From: Hanamia caeni
GTDB lineage: Bacteria > Bacteroidota > Bacteroidia > Chitinophagales > Chitinophagaceae
Direction of reading: 5' to 3'
Length of the DNA stretch: 64,000 nt
NCBI RefSeq assembly: GCF_003721595.1
Contig: NZ_RJJR01000015.1
Span: 62,001 to 126,000 of the forward strand
The notes under the pieces: generated by a model
What the model was told of the DNA's origin: nothing
The model's input: the letters and a program-made list of their open reading frames with translations, nothing else
Database searches by the model: none
In this document: positions 1 through 9,768 of the stretch, piece by piece
Position numbering within the stretch: the first letter of the stretch is position 1
How the letters are laid out: each line of letters starts with the position of its first letter
Position numbers and translations under genes: made by a program

Positions 1-3000
1 CAATAGTTGTTGAACTCAAGCCGGTTGACGGTGACCATGCATAAGTCATGCTGCTGGTTCCGTTAGTAATAACCGGATTAAGGACTACAGATCCTCCTGC
101 ACAATAGCCGGTAGAAGAAATAGAAACCGTAGGCAATTGATTGGTGATTCCACTGATAATAATTCCTGTGCCGGTGTTATTTATAGAAGTTGTAGTAACC
201 GTGTTGGAACTGATAATACCATACCTGACCCACGTAGCAGTTCCTGCGTATTTGGCTGACGAAATATTTGATTCAGTTCCTGCTATATCCGCTGCAACAT
301 ATTTTGCATTTGCCGTGAATGAAGGCGCCGTAATTCCACTGTTACTTATTGTCCAATATCTTTTTAAAAAATCAGTAGAACTGGTATTATAAGGGCTCCT
401 GGCGTTCGTTACCTTTACTCCTGAATAGGCGCCTGCTGCAAAGCTTCCGGAAGTATAGTTTAAAGTAATGGGCGAATATTCAGCGGTTCCTGTAATATCT
501 CCAACGGGGAAAAAATAAGAACCCGTTGCTGAATAATTTTTTCTCACTTCACCGCCTCCATCTGCAACTATCATTGTAGCAGCAGAAAATGATCCGGCAA
601 CCGCGGCAGCCGAAGGACCAAAGGTAAAAATCTTTGTCCCGACATTTAATCGTCCGGCAGAAAGAGTTAAGGTTGAATTAACTGTCTGGTCTTGTGAGAT
701 ACTTACACCCGAAGTGTTGTTTACAGTTAATTTGTTGAAGGTAGTGGGTGCAGTGCCACCAATTGTTTGTGCAGAACTTCCATTAAATGTAAAAGTAGAA
801 GTGCCGGCCGAATATCCGGAAGCTGATACATTGTTGTACCAGTTACCGGCGATAGTGTGAGCATAAGTGGCTCCTGCGAAAACCGCTGAAGAATTTATGT
901 TTAAATTACCTGCAATATTTACTACTCCGGTTGCTGTTTTTGTGCTATTGTTTGATACAGTAAGACTTCCATACGTGACAGGTGAAACAGATTGGGCAAT
1001 GGTTCCATAATATTCGACGGTGCTGTTTACATTCAATGTATTCGTAGAAAATGATTGAGGAAAGTTATTTGCTCCGGCCGCTTTGAGCAATGTTCCTGAG
1101 GCAAGGGAAAATATTCCACCTAAAGTAGTTCTGTTACAGGTGAATGTAGTCAAATCAAATATGCCGGTTGACACAGTAAGGTTGCCGTTCATTACAATGT
1201 TGTTTGAAACTGAAGAAACGGTAACGCCAGCCGAAGGGTTGATGGTTAAATTATTGAAATTGTTTGAGGTGGTACCTCCGATTTGCTGATTGCCGGTTCC
1301 CTTGAAAGTGACGGTACTGCCTGCCGGAGTAAATGCACCGGAGTTAGTCCAGTTGCCGGTAATATTTATTTGAGGTGCGTTGCTGCAGGTTATCGAACCT
1401 AAGGAGCCAATGGTTAATGAACCGTTTAAATTCACTGTACCTGCGCTGATATTCATTGCGGCGCCACTTCCATAATCCACCTGGGTTGAACCATTCACGG
1501 TTAATGTACCGCCTATAGTTACATTAAACGTCCCTTTATTCATAACCAGACTTCCAAACGTTACATCTTTGCCATTTGTAGTAAATGTGCCATTTGCGCC
1601 AAACATAATCCAGGCTTCCTGGTTGGTTTTAAGCGGGCCGCTGGCCGTAAAATCGCCATTGTTCATCGTCAATATACTGAGTGTGGAGGCAGGATTTGTT
1701 CCGGTCTGTATGGTATGTGGGCCTAAACCATTTAGTTGAACATGTGACCTGACAGTTGGATTAAAAATACCTGTTACTTCAAGGTTGCCACCAATAGAAA
1801 TATTTTTGCCAGCAGCATCCCAGTCCACACTATGAGTTAATGTTGCATTGGGAGAGACAGTTACATTCTTTTCAAAATTGTAATTATTATCTGTTGCAGC
1901 CAGAATAAGATTCCCCGTTGTAACGGTCAGGTCGTTGCTGACCGAAAAAGCTTTGGCAGAGCTGTTATTTGTCAATGTGATTCCGGAAGAAGATTTGTTT
2001 AATACAAGATTATAAAAAGTGGTAGACGCACTTCCGGTAATTTCTGAATTTCCTGACCTGTCAAAAGTTACCGTGCTGGTTGACGTAGTGGTAAAAGTGC
2101 CATTGTTGGTGAGGCTTCCGTTGATATTAAGTGAGGCAATTCCGGCACCTGTGGTATTATACACACCATTATTCAAAAAATTACCGGCAATGCTTAAAGC
2201 GGAAGTAGCCGTTTGTTTATAAGTGCTGCTGCTGTAGTTGAGATTTAAAGACCCATTTATCGTATTCGTTCCGCCGGATTGGGTAAATGTGGAATTTTGG
2301 CCCAGATCGAGTATAGCAACATTTATATTTCCTCCCGACAAAGTACAGGTTCCTTTGGGGGTAGCGCCCGAAGTGCCTAGATAAATGCCGCCTCCGCTTA
2401 TATTAATTGTACCTGAACTGACTTGTAAGTCTCCGTCCAAAGTTGACGTACGTCCAATAAGCATTCCACCAACTGTGCTTCCAACAGTTAATGTACCTCC
2501 ATCTACATAAAAAGTTCCCCCACTCACCACTACACCCCAGTTAGCATTTACAATTTGACCATTGGTGTGAAAAGAACCGCCAACCTGGTTCCACATGGCA
2601 TAAAAATCCTCGTTAACAGTTACGGTCCCATTGGCGTAAAAGTTCCCGGTTCTAAACAATAACTTACAAAGAGAAGTAGAACCAGTATTGATATAACGCG
2701 TTCCGGAACCGTTCATCCAGACGGCAGGTGAATATCCGGTATAACTATAAGTACCGGCAATACTTAAGTCTCCATCAACTTCAAGAATAGTTGAGGCATT
2801 ATCGTAATTGTTGTTTTGTTGAAGCGTACCAACGGATGCAACTGTTAAACTACCGCCGAATTTTACAGTTCCTGCAACCGTTATTTTGAGCGTTCCTGAA
2901 ATTTGCACCGAACCTGCCACTGTCCATGAGGCGGCTGCTGTATAAATATGCCCTGATTGAACAATAAAAACATCTGCTGAGTTAGTAAAAGCAGCAGGGT

Positions 3001-3160
3001 GCAAACCGGTACCGTTAGTACCTGTCCACCAATAGTTTCTATTGGTTGCATCCCTATTACCATATGAATAATAAGTCGTTGCATTGACAACTGATGCTGA
3101 CATAAGCAGCAATCCTGTAAAAACGATTGATACTTTATTAAAGAATTTATTAGTTTTCAT
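1..3160 (-). CDS. large secreted beta-repeat adhesin-like protein (3' end outside window)
   Basis: An open frame starts at the ATG at 3158-3160 and runs without a stop to base 1, giving at least 1053 residues; the C-terminus lies outside the window. Residues 1-27 form a signal peptide (basic KTNK start, hydrophobic core, then SVVNA-T). The rest is Gly/Thr/Asn/Ser-rich with many short strand-like units such as GTLTVNGS, NNFNNLTINPSAGV and TFNKLTVNNTSGVSI, as in right-handed beta-helix or filamentous adhesin stalks. The last visible part, YAWSPSTGLSSTT preceded by a Cys-containing strand, resembles the Ig-like/PKD-like repeats of Bacteroidota T9SS cargo. It lies 34 bp after the glycosidase gene on the same strand, so the two are probably co-transcribed. 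A C-terminal T9SS sorting domain is expected but not visible. Surface attachment is inferred; the exact function is unknown. Confidence 0.85.
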   Translation of the reverse strand, partial: MKTNKFFNKVSIVFTGLLLMSASVVNATTYYSYGNRDATNRNYWWTGTNGTGLHPAAFTNSADVFIVQSGHIYTAAASWTVAGSVQISGTLKITVAGTVKFGGSLTVASVGTLQQNNNYDNASTILEVDGDLSIAGTYSYTGYSPAVWMNGSGTRYINTGSTSLCKLLFRTGNFYANGTVTVNEDFYAMWNQVGGSFHTNGQIVNANWGVVVSGGTFYVDGGTLTVGSTVGGMLIGRTSTLDGDLQVSSGTINISGGGIYLGTSGATPKGTCTLSGGNINVAILDLGQNSTFTQSGGTNTINGSLNLNYSSSTYKQTATSALSIAGNFLNNGVYNTTGAGIASLNINGSLTNNGTFTTTSTSTVTFDRSGNSEITGSASTTFYNLVLNKSSSGITLTNNSSAKAFSVSNDLTVTTGNLILAATDNNYNFEKNVTVSPNATLTHSVDWDAAGKNISIGGNLEVTGIFNPTVRSHVQLNGLGPHTIQTGTNPASTLSILTMNNGDFTASGPLKTNQEAWIMFGANGTFTTNGKDVTFGSLVMNKGTFNVTIGGTLTVNGSTQVDYGSGAAMNISAGTVNLNGSLTIGSLGSITCSNAPQINITGNWTNSGAFTPAGSTVTFKGTGNQQIGGTTSNNFNNLTINPSAGVTVSSVSNNIVMNGNLTVSTGIFDLTTFTCNRTTLGGIFSLASGTLLKAAGANNFPQSFSTNTLNVNSTVEYYGTIAQSVSPVTYGSLTVSNNSTKTATGVVNIAGNLNINSSAVFAGATYAHTIAGNWYNNVSASGYSAGTSTFTFNGSSAQTIGGTAPTTFNKLTVNNTSGVSISQDQTVNSTLTLSAGRLNVGTKIFTFGPSAAAVAGSFSAATMIVADGGGEVRKNYSATGSYFFPVGDITGTAEYSPITLNYTSGSFAAGAYSGVKVTNARSPYNTSSTDFLKRYWTISNSGITAPSFTANAKYVAADIAGTESNISSAKYAGTATWVRYGIISSNTVTTTSINNTGTGIIISGITNQLPTVSISSTGYCAGGSVVLNPVITNGTSSMTYAWSPSTGLSSTTI

Positions 3161-3194
3161 GAACATGGATATTTAGGGTACGGTAGCCGGAATT

Positions 3195-5606
3195 TTATTT
3201 TTCAATTTTAAAAGTAGCCGTTCGTCCTGCAAGGCTGGTTTTTATAAAATAAATCCCTTTGGGCAGGTTTGCAAGATTATTGATAGCGGCAACAGCCTGG
3301 CCTTTTGTAACATTGACCTTTTTGTTCAGGATAATTTTGCCATTGATATCAGAGATAGAAATATTCAATATACCATCCTGCTCCTCTTTTAAAGAAATTT
3401 CAATTTTATCAGTAAAGGGATTAGGGAAAACTTTCGCGTAAGTGCTCATTTCACTGTTCAAATTAATTACCTGCACTTTACTGTAGGAAACCTGGTTGTC
3501 GTTTGCAATACTTTTAAGGCGATAGTATAATTTGCCAGAAGCCGGTACGCTGTTCAACGCACTGAAATCGGTTATGAAATAGGTTTGAATGTTTTCTGAC
3601 TTACCAGGTAATTGGGATTGAATATCCGTAAAGTTTGACCCGTCAAAGCTTTTTTGAATTTTATATTGCTGCAGGCCTGACTCCTGCGAAGATTTCCATT
3701 GCAATAAAACATCATTGTTTTCCTGTTTTGCCCCGAAAGAAAATATCCGCAGAGGCAAAACACTATAGCTACCATATCCTCTTTCATTGATAGAAATATC
3801 ATCAACATAACCAGTGAAGGTTCCGCTCTGAGCAGCATGATCATAGCCTACAAGAATTGTTTTGATGGTTTTACCGTTTACAAAACTTCCAATCTTACAA
3901 CTGGTCTTCGTCCAGGTACCTACTGTTCCCCGGCCTGCTGAAGGATGCATCGACATACCATTATCATCATAAGCACCCGCATCACGAAGGGCTGTTCCAT
4001 CGGTAAACAAAAGGTCAACCGAAATGTATCTTCCTAAAGCATTTGAAGGATTGGTCCAGAAAGTCAGCTCTGTAGTGTCAGAAACCGGAATATTAACCGA
4101 AAATGCATTAAAATAGACATACGAGCTGGACGTAGAATTATCAGTTCCTGTAACTTTTAACGCATAGGTGCCACGGTGTGTATTTCCTGATACGGTTGTG
4201 CACGTGGGTGTACCATACATATTTTTCTTCAGGTAAACCGTTCCTGAAGCTATTGCGTCGTATTTTTTTTCATTGCTGGTTCTGAAAAATATTGGCCCCA
4301 CGGAATAAGGAATCGGAACAGTTGACGTTGATGCATCTGTTTGCTTGATAACCCTTGACGATTTGCCTGCCAACCGCAAATAAAAATCAGAAGAAAGGTA
4401 AGTGCCATCAGCGCTGCTGGTAACAAAATATTGGTCAGTTGGGATCATATCATAACCGTCGGCCATGCTCATGATTGCTGTGCCTTCATCGTATTCATCA
4501 AACATGGCAATTTCTGCAGATTTAATTCCCAATAAACGAAGATTGGTTACCTGTCGCCACAAAAATTCTCCCTTATTTCTCGGTATCTGATTTTGCGTTC
4601 CTCCATTCCAGTTTGACCATGAAAAGCCGGGAAAAATAACCGGTTGATAAGCGATACCATGTGAATTACAATAAGTAAGATCAGGAGTCAGAAAATTGGT
4701 TTTGAAGTTGTCTGCCGAAGCCTGATCAGAATAAGCGCCCACTGCCCACGGCGATATCATATCTCCGGCATTGTAGGTATTGATCCAACCAGGTAAAGAT
4801 GCTCCCGTTCCGGTGCGCCAGCCTGTGGGAACGCCAATTATTACATAGCAGCCCTGTGCTTTGAACCAATTTATCAGATCGAGCTGAATTGCCGCTGTAC
4901 CTATTATATGATTATACCCAATGCCCCAAAGTTGCACTACAGGCTTTCCGCCCTGTTTTGCATACATGGGTGAAGAAGTGAACTGAAGATTTCCGACCAT
5001 GTTGGCAGACCAATCGTTTTTAATGGCGTCAAACCTTGCCTGATCATTGGCAGCCGGTACATTTCCCAACCCGCTGAGATCATAAACCAGGTAAAACATG
5101 CGGTTATATTTTTCAGCAGATTTTCTAACATGTACGGCCATTGAATCCCTGTTGGCTTTATACCTGGGATCAACCAGTACTTCCCAGATAAACCGTTGGA
5201 AAGCTACACCGTCAATGCCATTTTTTTGCATCAGGCCGAATTGTTTATCTGTCACATCCTGCTTTATGGAAGCGTATAATTTTGAGGATGTTCCATTCCC
5301 CAGGTTGGCAAAATTTGTCTGAAACAGACTTGATGAATCATAATATTCAACGTCCGGATATACATCAAAATCCAGGTTTGGATTCGGATTCGGCAAAACG
5401 CCTGCTTTTGGAGCCGTTCCGATAGACCAGTGCGACCATGTATTAATGGGAGAGCCATCGCCTTCGGCGGTAAACCAGCCCTGGTAGCCACAAACCACCT
5501 TTCCAATTATGGATGATGGATCTGCGGGGGCTTGGGCTTTTGCCCCGTTGGTAAAAAGAGACAAAAGTCCCAAACAAATCGCTTGTAAAATGTAGACGCA
5601 TTTCAT
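3195..5606 (-). CDS. secreted GH71/99-like glycosidase with T9SS type A sorting domain
   Basis: 803 residues. Residues 1-24 are a signal peptide ending AKA-Q. Residues about 33-400 resemble the GH71/GH99-like TIM-barrel proteins of Bacteroidota: an early VVCGYQGWF strand, GIDGVAFQRFIWE near 130-142, and an acidic MFDEYDEG motif at 368-375 in the position of the usual WNExxEG, which probably carries catalytic or substrate-binding acids. Residues about 440-610 look like a carbohydrate-binding beta-sandwich (YVDDISI at its end), 620-705 like a fibronectin-type domain, and the last 75 or so form a T9SS type A tail (FPNPFTDKIEIS, then LPKGIYFIK). The protein should be exported and attached to, or released from, the cell surface. 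Substrate is unknown; alpha-mannan or other alpha-glycans are guesses from the fold. It is followed by the adhesin gene in the same orientation. Confidence 0.85.
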   Translation of the reverse strand: MKCVYILQAICLGLLSLFTNGAKAQAPADPSSIIGKVVCGYQGWFTAEGDGSPINTWSHWSIGTAPKAGVLPNPNPNLDFDVYPDVEYYDSSSLFQTNFANLGNGTSSKLYASIKQDVTDKQFGLMQKNGIDGVAFQRFIWEVLVDPRYKANRDSMAVHVRKSAEKYNRMFYLVYDLSGLGNVPAANDQARFDAIKNDWSANMVGNLQFTSSPMYAKQGGKPVVQLWGIGYNHIIGTAAIQLDLINWFKAQGCYVIIGVPTGWRTGTGASLPGWINTYNAGDMISPWAVGAYSDQASADNFKTNFLTPDLTYCNSHGIAYQPVIFPGFSWSNWNGGTQNQIPRNKGEFLWRQVTNLRLLGIKSAEIAMFDEYDEGTAIMSMADGYDMIPTDQYFVTSSADGTYLSSDFYLRLAGKSSRVIKQTDASTSTVPIPYSVGPIFFRTSNEKKYDAIASGTVYLKKNMYGTPTCTTVSGNTHRGTYALKVTGTDNSTSSSYVYFNAFSVNIPVSDTTELTFWTNPSNALGRYISVDLLFTDGTALRDAGAYDDNGMSMHPSAGRGTVGTWTKTSCKIGSFVNGKTIKTILVGYDHAAQSGTFTGYVDDISINERGYGSYSVLPLRIFSFGAKQENNDVLLQWKSSQESGLQQYKIQKSFDGSNFTDIQSQLPGKSENIQTYFITDFSALNSVPASGKLYYRLKSIANDNQVSYSKVQVINLNSEMSTYAKVFPNPFTDKIEISLKEEQDGILNISISDINGKIILNKKVNVTKGQAVAAINNLANLPKGIYFIKTSLAGRTATFKIEK

Positions 5607-5900
5607 GGATTTTCGTTTTGAATTATTTGATTTAATGGATTTAGCAAAATATTAAACGGAAATTTTCCTGGTGTAGTATTTAAGCTACAGGAACGTATTA
5701 ATAATATAGAAAATATTAACGGCGTGAAATTGTACAAAATGCCTTATTAGTAAGTGTTTCAGAACTTATGCATCCATTATTTAAGTAAGAAAGCTATTCT
5801 TCAGGCAAAAAAATATTGATAATTGTCAAATACTTTTTGAGTACAATTTATTATGGCTTTAAAACAAAAGGTTGTTTGCGTGGTAGCAGAATTTTCAAAA

Positions 5901-6698
5901 CTATTTATCCAAAAATTTTTCAATCATTGGCACCGCCAGGTCAATTTCCCTGAAGCCGGGTGTAAGTGTTGTTATTTCACCAATGTAGTCGCCGTGGCCG
6001 CCAGGTATTATGGCTAATTCAGAATTAGCTATTTGCCGGTGTAGTTCGATGGCATGCTCGGGAGTTATAACGTCCCGGTCGCCAATGATGATTAACGCAG
6101 GCGCGGTAACAGATTTAATTTTTTCATCCTGAATGTCTTTAAAATTTTGCATTCGCTTTACATCCCTGTCGTGCATTATTTGCAGGTCGTTTGCATCGGC
6201 CGCCACTTGTTTATAGGCAACCTTTAACTGTTCGGGCATATCATCCAGCTTCGCGTTTTTCATAAAATCCCAAAACCAATCGTGAACGCCATGACGCTTG
6301 GCAAGGGCTGAACCCAAAATTATTTTGTCAACGATTTGCGGATGGCGGATAGCGATTTGAAGGGCGGTTGTGCCACCGTTGCTGAAACCGAAGAAATCCG
6401 CTTTATCAATATGTAAATTTTTGAGCAGTGTGGCCACATCATCCGCATCCTGTTCAAAAGTTAAGTCGGCATTGCGGTCGCTTGTGCGCCCGTGCGCTTG
6501 TAATTCAACAGCGATTACTTTCCGGTTTTTTGCAAATAACGGAATAGCTTTTCCGAAGGAAGTTTGAATGGTTGAACCGCCGCCATGAATTAAAACAAGC
6601 GGCTTACCGTCCCCGTAAATTTCGTAATACATTTTCAAACCATTTACCTGCGAATAGCCACTGGTAAAAGTCAATTGGCTTTGTGTTGCATTTTCCAT
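5901..6698 (-). CDS. alpha/beta-fold hydrolase
   Basis: 265 residues, the full length of a single-domain alpha/beta hydrolase, with no signal peptide, so probably cytoplasmic. Visible are the oxyanion-hole strand LVLIHGGGS (34-42), the nucleophile elbow GFSNGG with Ser106, the acid strand LIIIGDRDVITPEH and the late catalytic His in IIPGGHGDYIG. These form a complete Ser-Asp-His triad. The family covers esterases, lipases, haloperoxidase-like and C-C hydrolases; substrate cannot be told from sequence. It lies 196 bp after the rhomboid gene on the same strand, with an inverted repeat between them, so co-transcription is uncertain. Confidence 0.88.
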   Translation of the reverse strand: MENATQSQLTFTSGYSQVNGLKMYYEIYGDGKPLVLIHGGGSTIQTSFGKAIPLFAKNRKVIAVELQAHGRTSDRNADLTFEQDADDVATLLKNLHIDKADFFGFSNGGTTALQIAIRHPQIVDKIILGSALAKRHGVHDWFWDFMKNAKLDDMPEQLKVAYKQVAADANDLQIMHDRDVKRMQNFKDIQDEKIKSVTAPALIIIGDRDVITPEHAIELHRQIANSELAIIPGGHGDYIGEITTLTPGFREIDLAVPMIEKFLDK

Positions 6699-6841
6699 TT
6701 TGTATTGCTGGCTTTATCTTTTTATAGAAGAGTAAGGTAAAAATCACGACGGAAAGATTACCTGTGTTTATTTCTTTTATTATCGAATGTAAATAAAAAA
6801 GCGGGTTATATGTTTGTTTACTATGAATTGGTTCTGCCCCA

Positions 6842-6886
6842 GGCCGTGTCTCTCTTTCGGGCCTTGTACATATGCAGGACACGGCC
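6842..6886. other. 9-bp inverted repeat with 27-base spacer downstream of the rhomboid gene
   Basis: GGCCGTGTC at 6842-6850 is exactly complementary to GACACGGCC at 6878-6886. It lies a few bases past the stop of the rhomboid gene, so it could fold in the transcript as a 3' structure. There is no clear U-tract after it on the minus strand, which argues against a standard intrinsic terminator. Confidence 0.4.
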
Positions 6887-6894
6887 GTGCTGAA

Positions 6895-8187
6895 TTATTC
6901 ACTGTCAATAGGGTATTCGCTCTGCATTTTTGGCGACACTTTATTGTTGTTCTTCTTCCGTTTGTTACTAACTGTTCCGGACAATGTCAATATTGCGCCG
7001 GCAGCAAAACCTGAAATAAGTCCGCCGATATGTGCAGCATTGTCGATATTTCCGGCTAGTCCCATTATTAAGTTGTAGCCAACAAAAATTAAAACCGTTG
7101 TAATCATTCCGCTGTTTACTTCTCTGTCTTTTTTATTCACCAAAACAAGCAATGCTAAAAAGAAGCCATACAATCCAAAAATTGCACCCGATGCCCCGGC
7201 GCTAACAACATTGTCGTGCCACCAAACACTTGTGAGACTTGCACATAGTCCGGTCAATAGATACAAAAATAAAAACCATTTTTTTCCAAGTACTTGTTCA
7301 ACAAAAACGGAAACGAAAATAAAGCCAATAGCATTCATTAAAAGATGGACGATACCTATATGAACAAAAATGTTTGTCAGTAGCCGCCAGTATTCACCTT
7401 GATATATCGTTAATGCCCTTACGTTCCCTCCCCAGTTTACGATGTCTGTAACAAGTGGTTCATAAATACTAACACCATCGAGTAGCATAAGAACGAAAAC
7501 CAAAATATTGATATCAAGAATGAGCGCTGAAATGAAATTGTCTTTGGCTGGAATTAAAAATGAGAAAAAGCTAAAAAACGATGTTTTCTCCTCTGTTTCC
7601 TTACCAAACAGCACCGATTTGTAAGGCTGCTTTTGAGAGAAAGAATACCCCGATGTCTTTTTTACTAACCGTTCGATAATTTTCTCCGTCGCTTTTGTGA
7701 TTTTAATTACCTGCTTTCCATTTTCACTCACTTCTATTCTTAAATTTTCGCCAACTTCAAACTGGTCAAAAGTTTCATTAGAGAAATAAAGCTTCCGCAA
7801 ATAGTCATCAGCAAGTTTTAAACAATATTCGTCCTTTCGAAAAAGCGGGCTATTTATTTTATCGGTGACCTGTGTGACGATAATTCTTTTCAAACCTGTC
7901 TGCAAACCCAGGACAGCCCTGTGAACTTTTTTAAAATAGTTTATGGAGAGAGGAATAAGAAATATTAGCCCGAAGAACAGCAAAGCCATTCTATAACTCA
8001 TACTTTCTATCAGTGGCTTTTGATTTGGTCTGTTTGTTAGAAAAGGCGCAACCAACCAAAAGGCACCAAAAATGATTAGTTCCAGCCGAAAATCTTTCTT
8101 CCGGTTTTTGAGGTTCTGAAGCAGTCGCTTCCTGTCACTCTCAGTCTGGGCAGATAGCAGGTGTATGTATGTCATAGAAAAACGCAT
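6895..8187 (-). CDS. rhomboid-family intramembrane serine protease
   Basis: 430 residues. The N-terminal half (about 1-210) has two early hydrophobic segments near 37-50 and 66-85 and a soluble stretch that is not recognised. The C-terminal half is a rhomboid core: YWRLLTNIFVH (266-276), HxxxN as H281/N285 in the L1/TM2 region, the catalytic GASG with Ser333, and the catalytic His386 in AAHIGG. All key residues are intact, so an active intramembrane protease is expected. An in-frame Met at residue 5 (base 8175) is an alternative start. Substrates are unknown. It is transcribed away from the acidic protein gene at 8389, with about 200 bp between that can hold two promoters. Confidence 0.9.
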   Translation of the reverse strand: MRFSMTYIHLLSAQTESDRKRLLQNLKNRKKDFRLELIIFGAFWLVAPFLTNRPNQKPLIESMSYRMALLFFGLIFLIPLSINYFKKVHRAVLGLQTGLKRIIVTQVTDKINSPLFRKDEYCLKLADDYLRKLYFSNETFDQFEVGENLRIEVSENGKQVIKITKATEKIIERLVKKTSGYSFSQKQPYKSVLFGKETEEKTSFFSFFSFLIPAKDNFISALILDINILVFVLMLLDGVSIYEPLVTDIVNWGGNVRALTIYQGEYWRLLTNIFVHIGIVHLLMNAIGFIFVSVFVEQVLGKKWFLFLYLLTGLCASLTSVWWHDNVVSAGASGAIFGLYGFFLALLVLVNKKDREVNSGMITTVLIFVGYNLIMGLAGNIDNAAHIGGLISGFAAGAILTLSGTVSNKRKKNNNKVSPKMQSEYPIDSE

Positions 8188-8388
8188 AACAATATTATAC
8201 TAAACCCTTCATAAATCCAAGAAGTTATCCCTATTGATTATAAGCAAATTTTTATTGCGTTTTTTGCAGTGTTGTCGTTCTTCAAAAAGCATGCTTTAGA
8301 TAAAGCATGTAAAAAATAAATCAATTTATAATAACATCTTTTAAATTTATATTATTACTTTAAATTGAATTTCTAAATACTTACAATT

Positions 8389-9267
8389 GTGAATGAAGAA
8401 AATAATTTGCCGGAAGATGATAAATTCAGTGACGATCCGGAAGAGAACCTGCGCATGCAAAATGATTTTTTGAAAATGAAAATGATGGCGGAGTCCGGCG
8501 CTTTTTTTGGCGGTGAAGGTGGCCTGCCACCAGATATTGAAAACCAGTTTCTAAAAAATATAATGGAGTTTGAAAACGCCAACCTGGATGCGAAATCTTT
8601 TACCGTATTTGATCTTCTTGATAAACCCGGTTTTGAAGATGAAAAGGATCTTAACGATGAAAGGTTTGAAACTGAATATTCCAGGTTAATCAGGTTATTG
8701 CAGGATCACAGCATAGATGTTTCGTTTAGCCGTGAGAGAGATGATCGTTTTAAATACAACTTTATTACCAAAGAATTGTTTGAGCATCAAACCACTTTTA
8801 TGCCGGTGAAGGGAATGGTAACAGGTTTTCTGTATGAAGAATTTCATCCTGATCATGAATTGGATATTACAAATTTAACCAACCGTTTTTTGGATGATTT
8901 TTTTGAAAGAAGCCTTGATGTAGATACTTATTATATCAATGAACAAATCATACATCCTGACGGCAAACTTATCCCCCGGGAAGAAATCATCAAAAGATTT
9001 TTGTCGATGTATGAAGCAATACCGGAATTTGAAAACACTTCTTTCGTTATAGAAAACCAGGATTTTGAATTGCAGCAAAAAGACGATGCTGAAACAGGAA
9101 TGGGTTTTAGCGAGGGAACTATTCAGTATGATGCAATATTCCGGGACGGAGAACGTAAAAAAATCAATGGCCCGTTTAAAATATATTTTGCGTTGGAGTG
9201 GGATTGCTGGACAATTTGCTTCTTCTATCTCGCGGGGTATAATATCTTCGCAAAAGAAAAAGATTAG
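8389..9267 (+). CDS. acidic conserved hypothetical protein
   Basis: 292 residues, soluble and strongly acidic at the N-terminus. The frame opens with GTG at 8389; the first in-frame ATG comes only after the acidic segment, so the GTG start is preferred with some doubt. I do not recognise the N-terminal part. The last 100 or so residues (from about 190, with FRDGERKKINGPFKIYF and EWDCWTICFFYLAGYNI) have the alternating pattern of a curved sheet and could be an NTF2/SnoaL-like domain, but this is a guess. It stands alone and is followed by a gene-free kilobase. Confidence 0.75.
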   Translation: MNEENNLPEDDKFSDDPEENLRMQNDFLKMKMMAESGAFFGGEGGLPPDIENQFLKNIMEFENANLDAKSFTVFDLLDKPGFEDEKDLNDERFETEYSRLIRLLQDHSIDVSFSRERDDRFKYNFITKELFEHQTTFMPVKGMVTGFLYEEFHPDHELDITNLTNRFLDDFFERSLDVDTYYINEQIIHPDGKLIPREEIIKRFLSMYEAIPEFENTSFVIENQDFELQQKDDAETGMGFSEGTIQYDAIFRDGERKKINGPFKIYFALEWDCWTICFFYLAGYNIFAKEKD

Positions 9268-9320
9268 TCAGAAAGAGAAATAATTTTTTTTGTACCGCTG
9301 CTCTCTGTCCGTTTGCACCG

Positions 9321-9768
9321 ACCAATAATTATCTGGCTGCTTCATTTTATGAAAAAGAGATAAGTAATTTGAAATTTGCAAAGCATATAGAGTGGTTTTT
9401 CTGGAACCATCGCGGTTTTCGTGAACACGACCAGGACTGGAGGAAGCCGGCCTGAACTAAAGTTTACGTGACGTCCACTCTCATGAGACGTTGCTTAGAA
9501 GAAAGATATATCCCAGTCAGACTGGCCTTTCCTTGAACTTTGTAGTTGTTTTCCATGAAAGTTTTTCTGCTTGTATTGCCGAAGTCAACCGGTAATTACC
9601 CGGCTGCCTCCTTTTATGAAAATAAGATAAGTACTTTCAAATTTACAAAGCATATCAGAGTGGTTTCTCCGGAAAACATCGCGGTTCGTGAACACGACCA
9701 GGACGGGAGAAGCCGGCCTGAATTAAAGTTTACCCTACGTCCACTATCGTGAGACGTTGCTTAGAAGA
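9321..9768 (+). pseudogene. two diverged direct copies of a decayed coding fragment
   Basis: A segment of about 181 bp occurs at 9321-9502 and again at 9588-9768, with roughly 80% identity by eye. Both copies contain TTTTATGAAAA, AAAGCATAT, GTGAACACGACCAGGAC and end in GAGACGTTGCTTAGAAGA. In one plus-strand frame copy A reads LAASFYEKEISNLKFAKHIE followed by WFFWNHRGFREHDQDWRKPA and a stop; copy B keeps AASFYENKIS and REHDQDG but loses the rest. This looks like the 3' end of a gene that was duplicated and then decayed. The family is not recognised and no start codon with a plausible upstream is present. Confidence 0.5.

Noticed and set aside
1..3160. Short plus-strand frames at 141, 1083 and 2019
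   Set aside because: They are antisense shadows of the long minus-strand adhesin frame, which runs unbroken through the whole segment.
6604..6882. 92-codon minus-strand frame between the hydrolase and rhomboid genes
   Set aside because: It overlaps the hydrolase 5' end in another frame and has no protein-like pattern.
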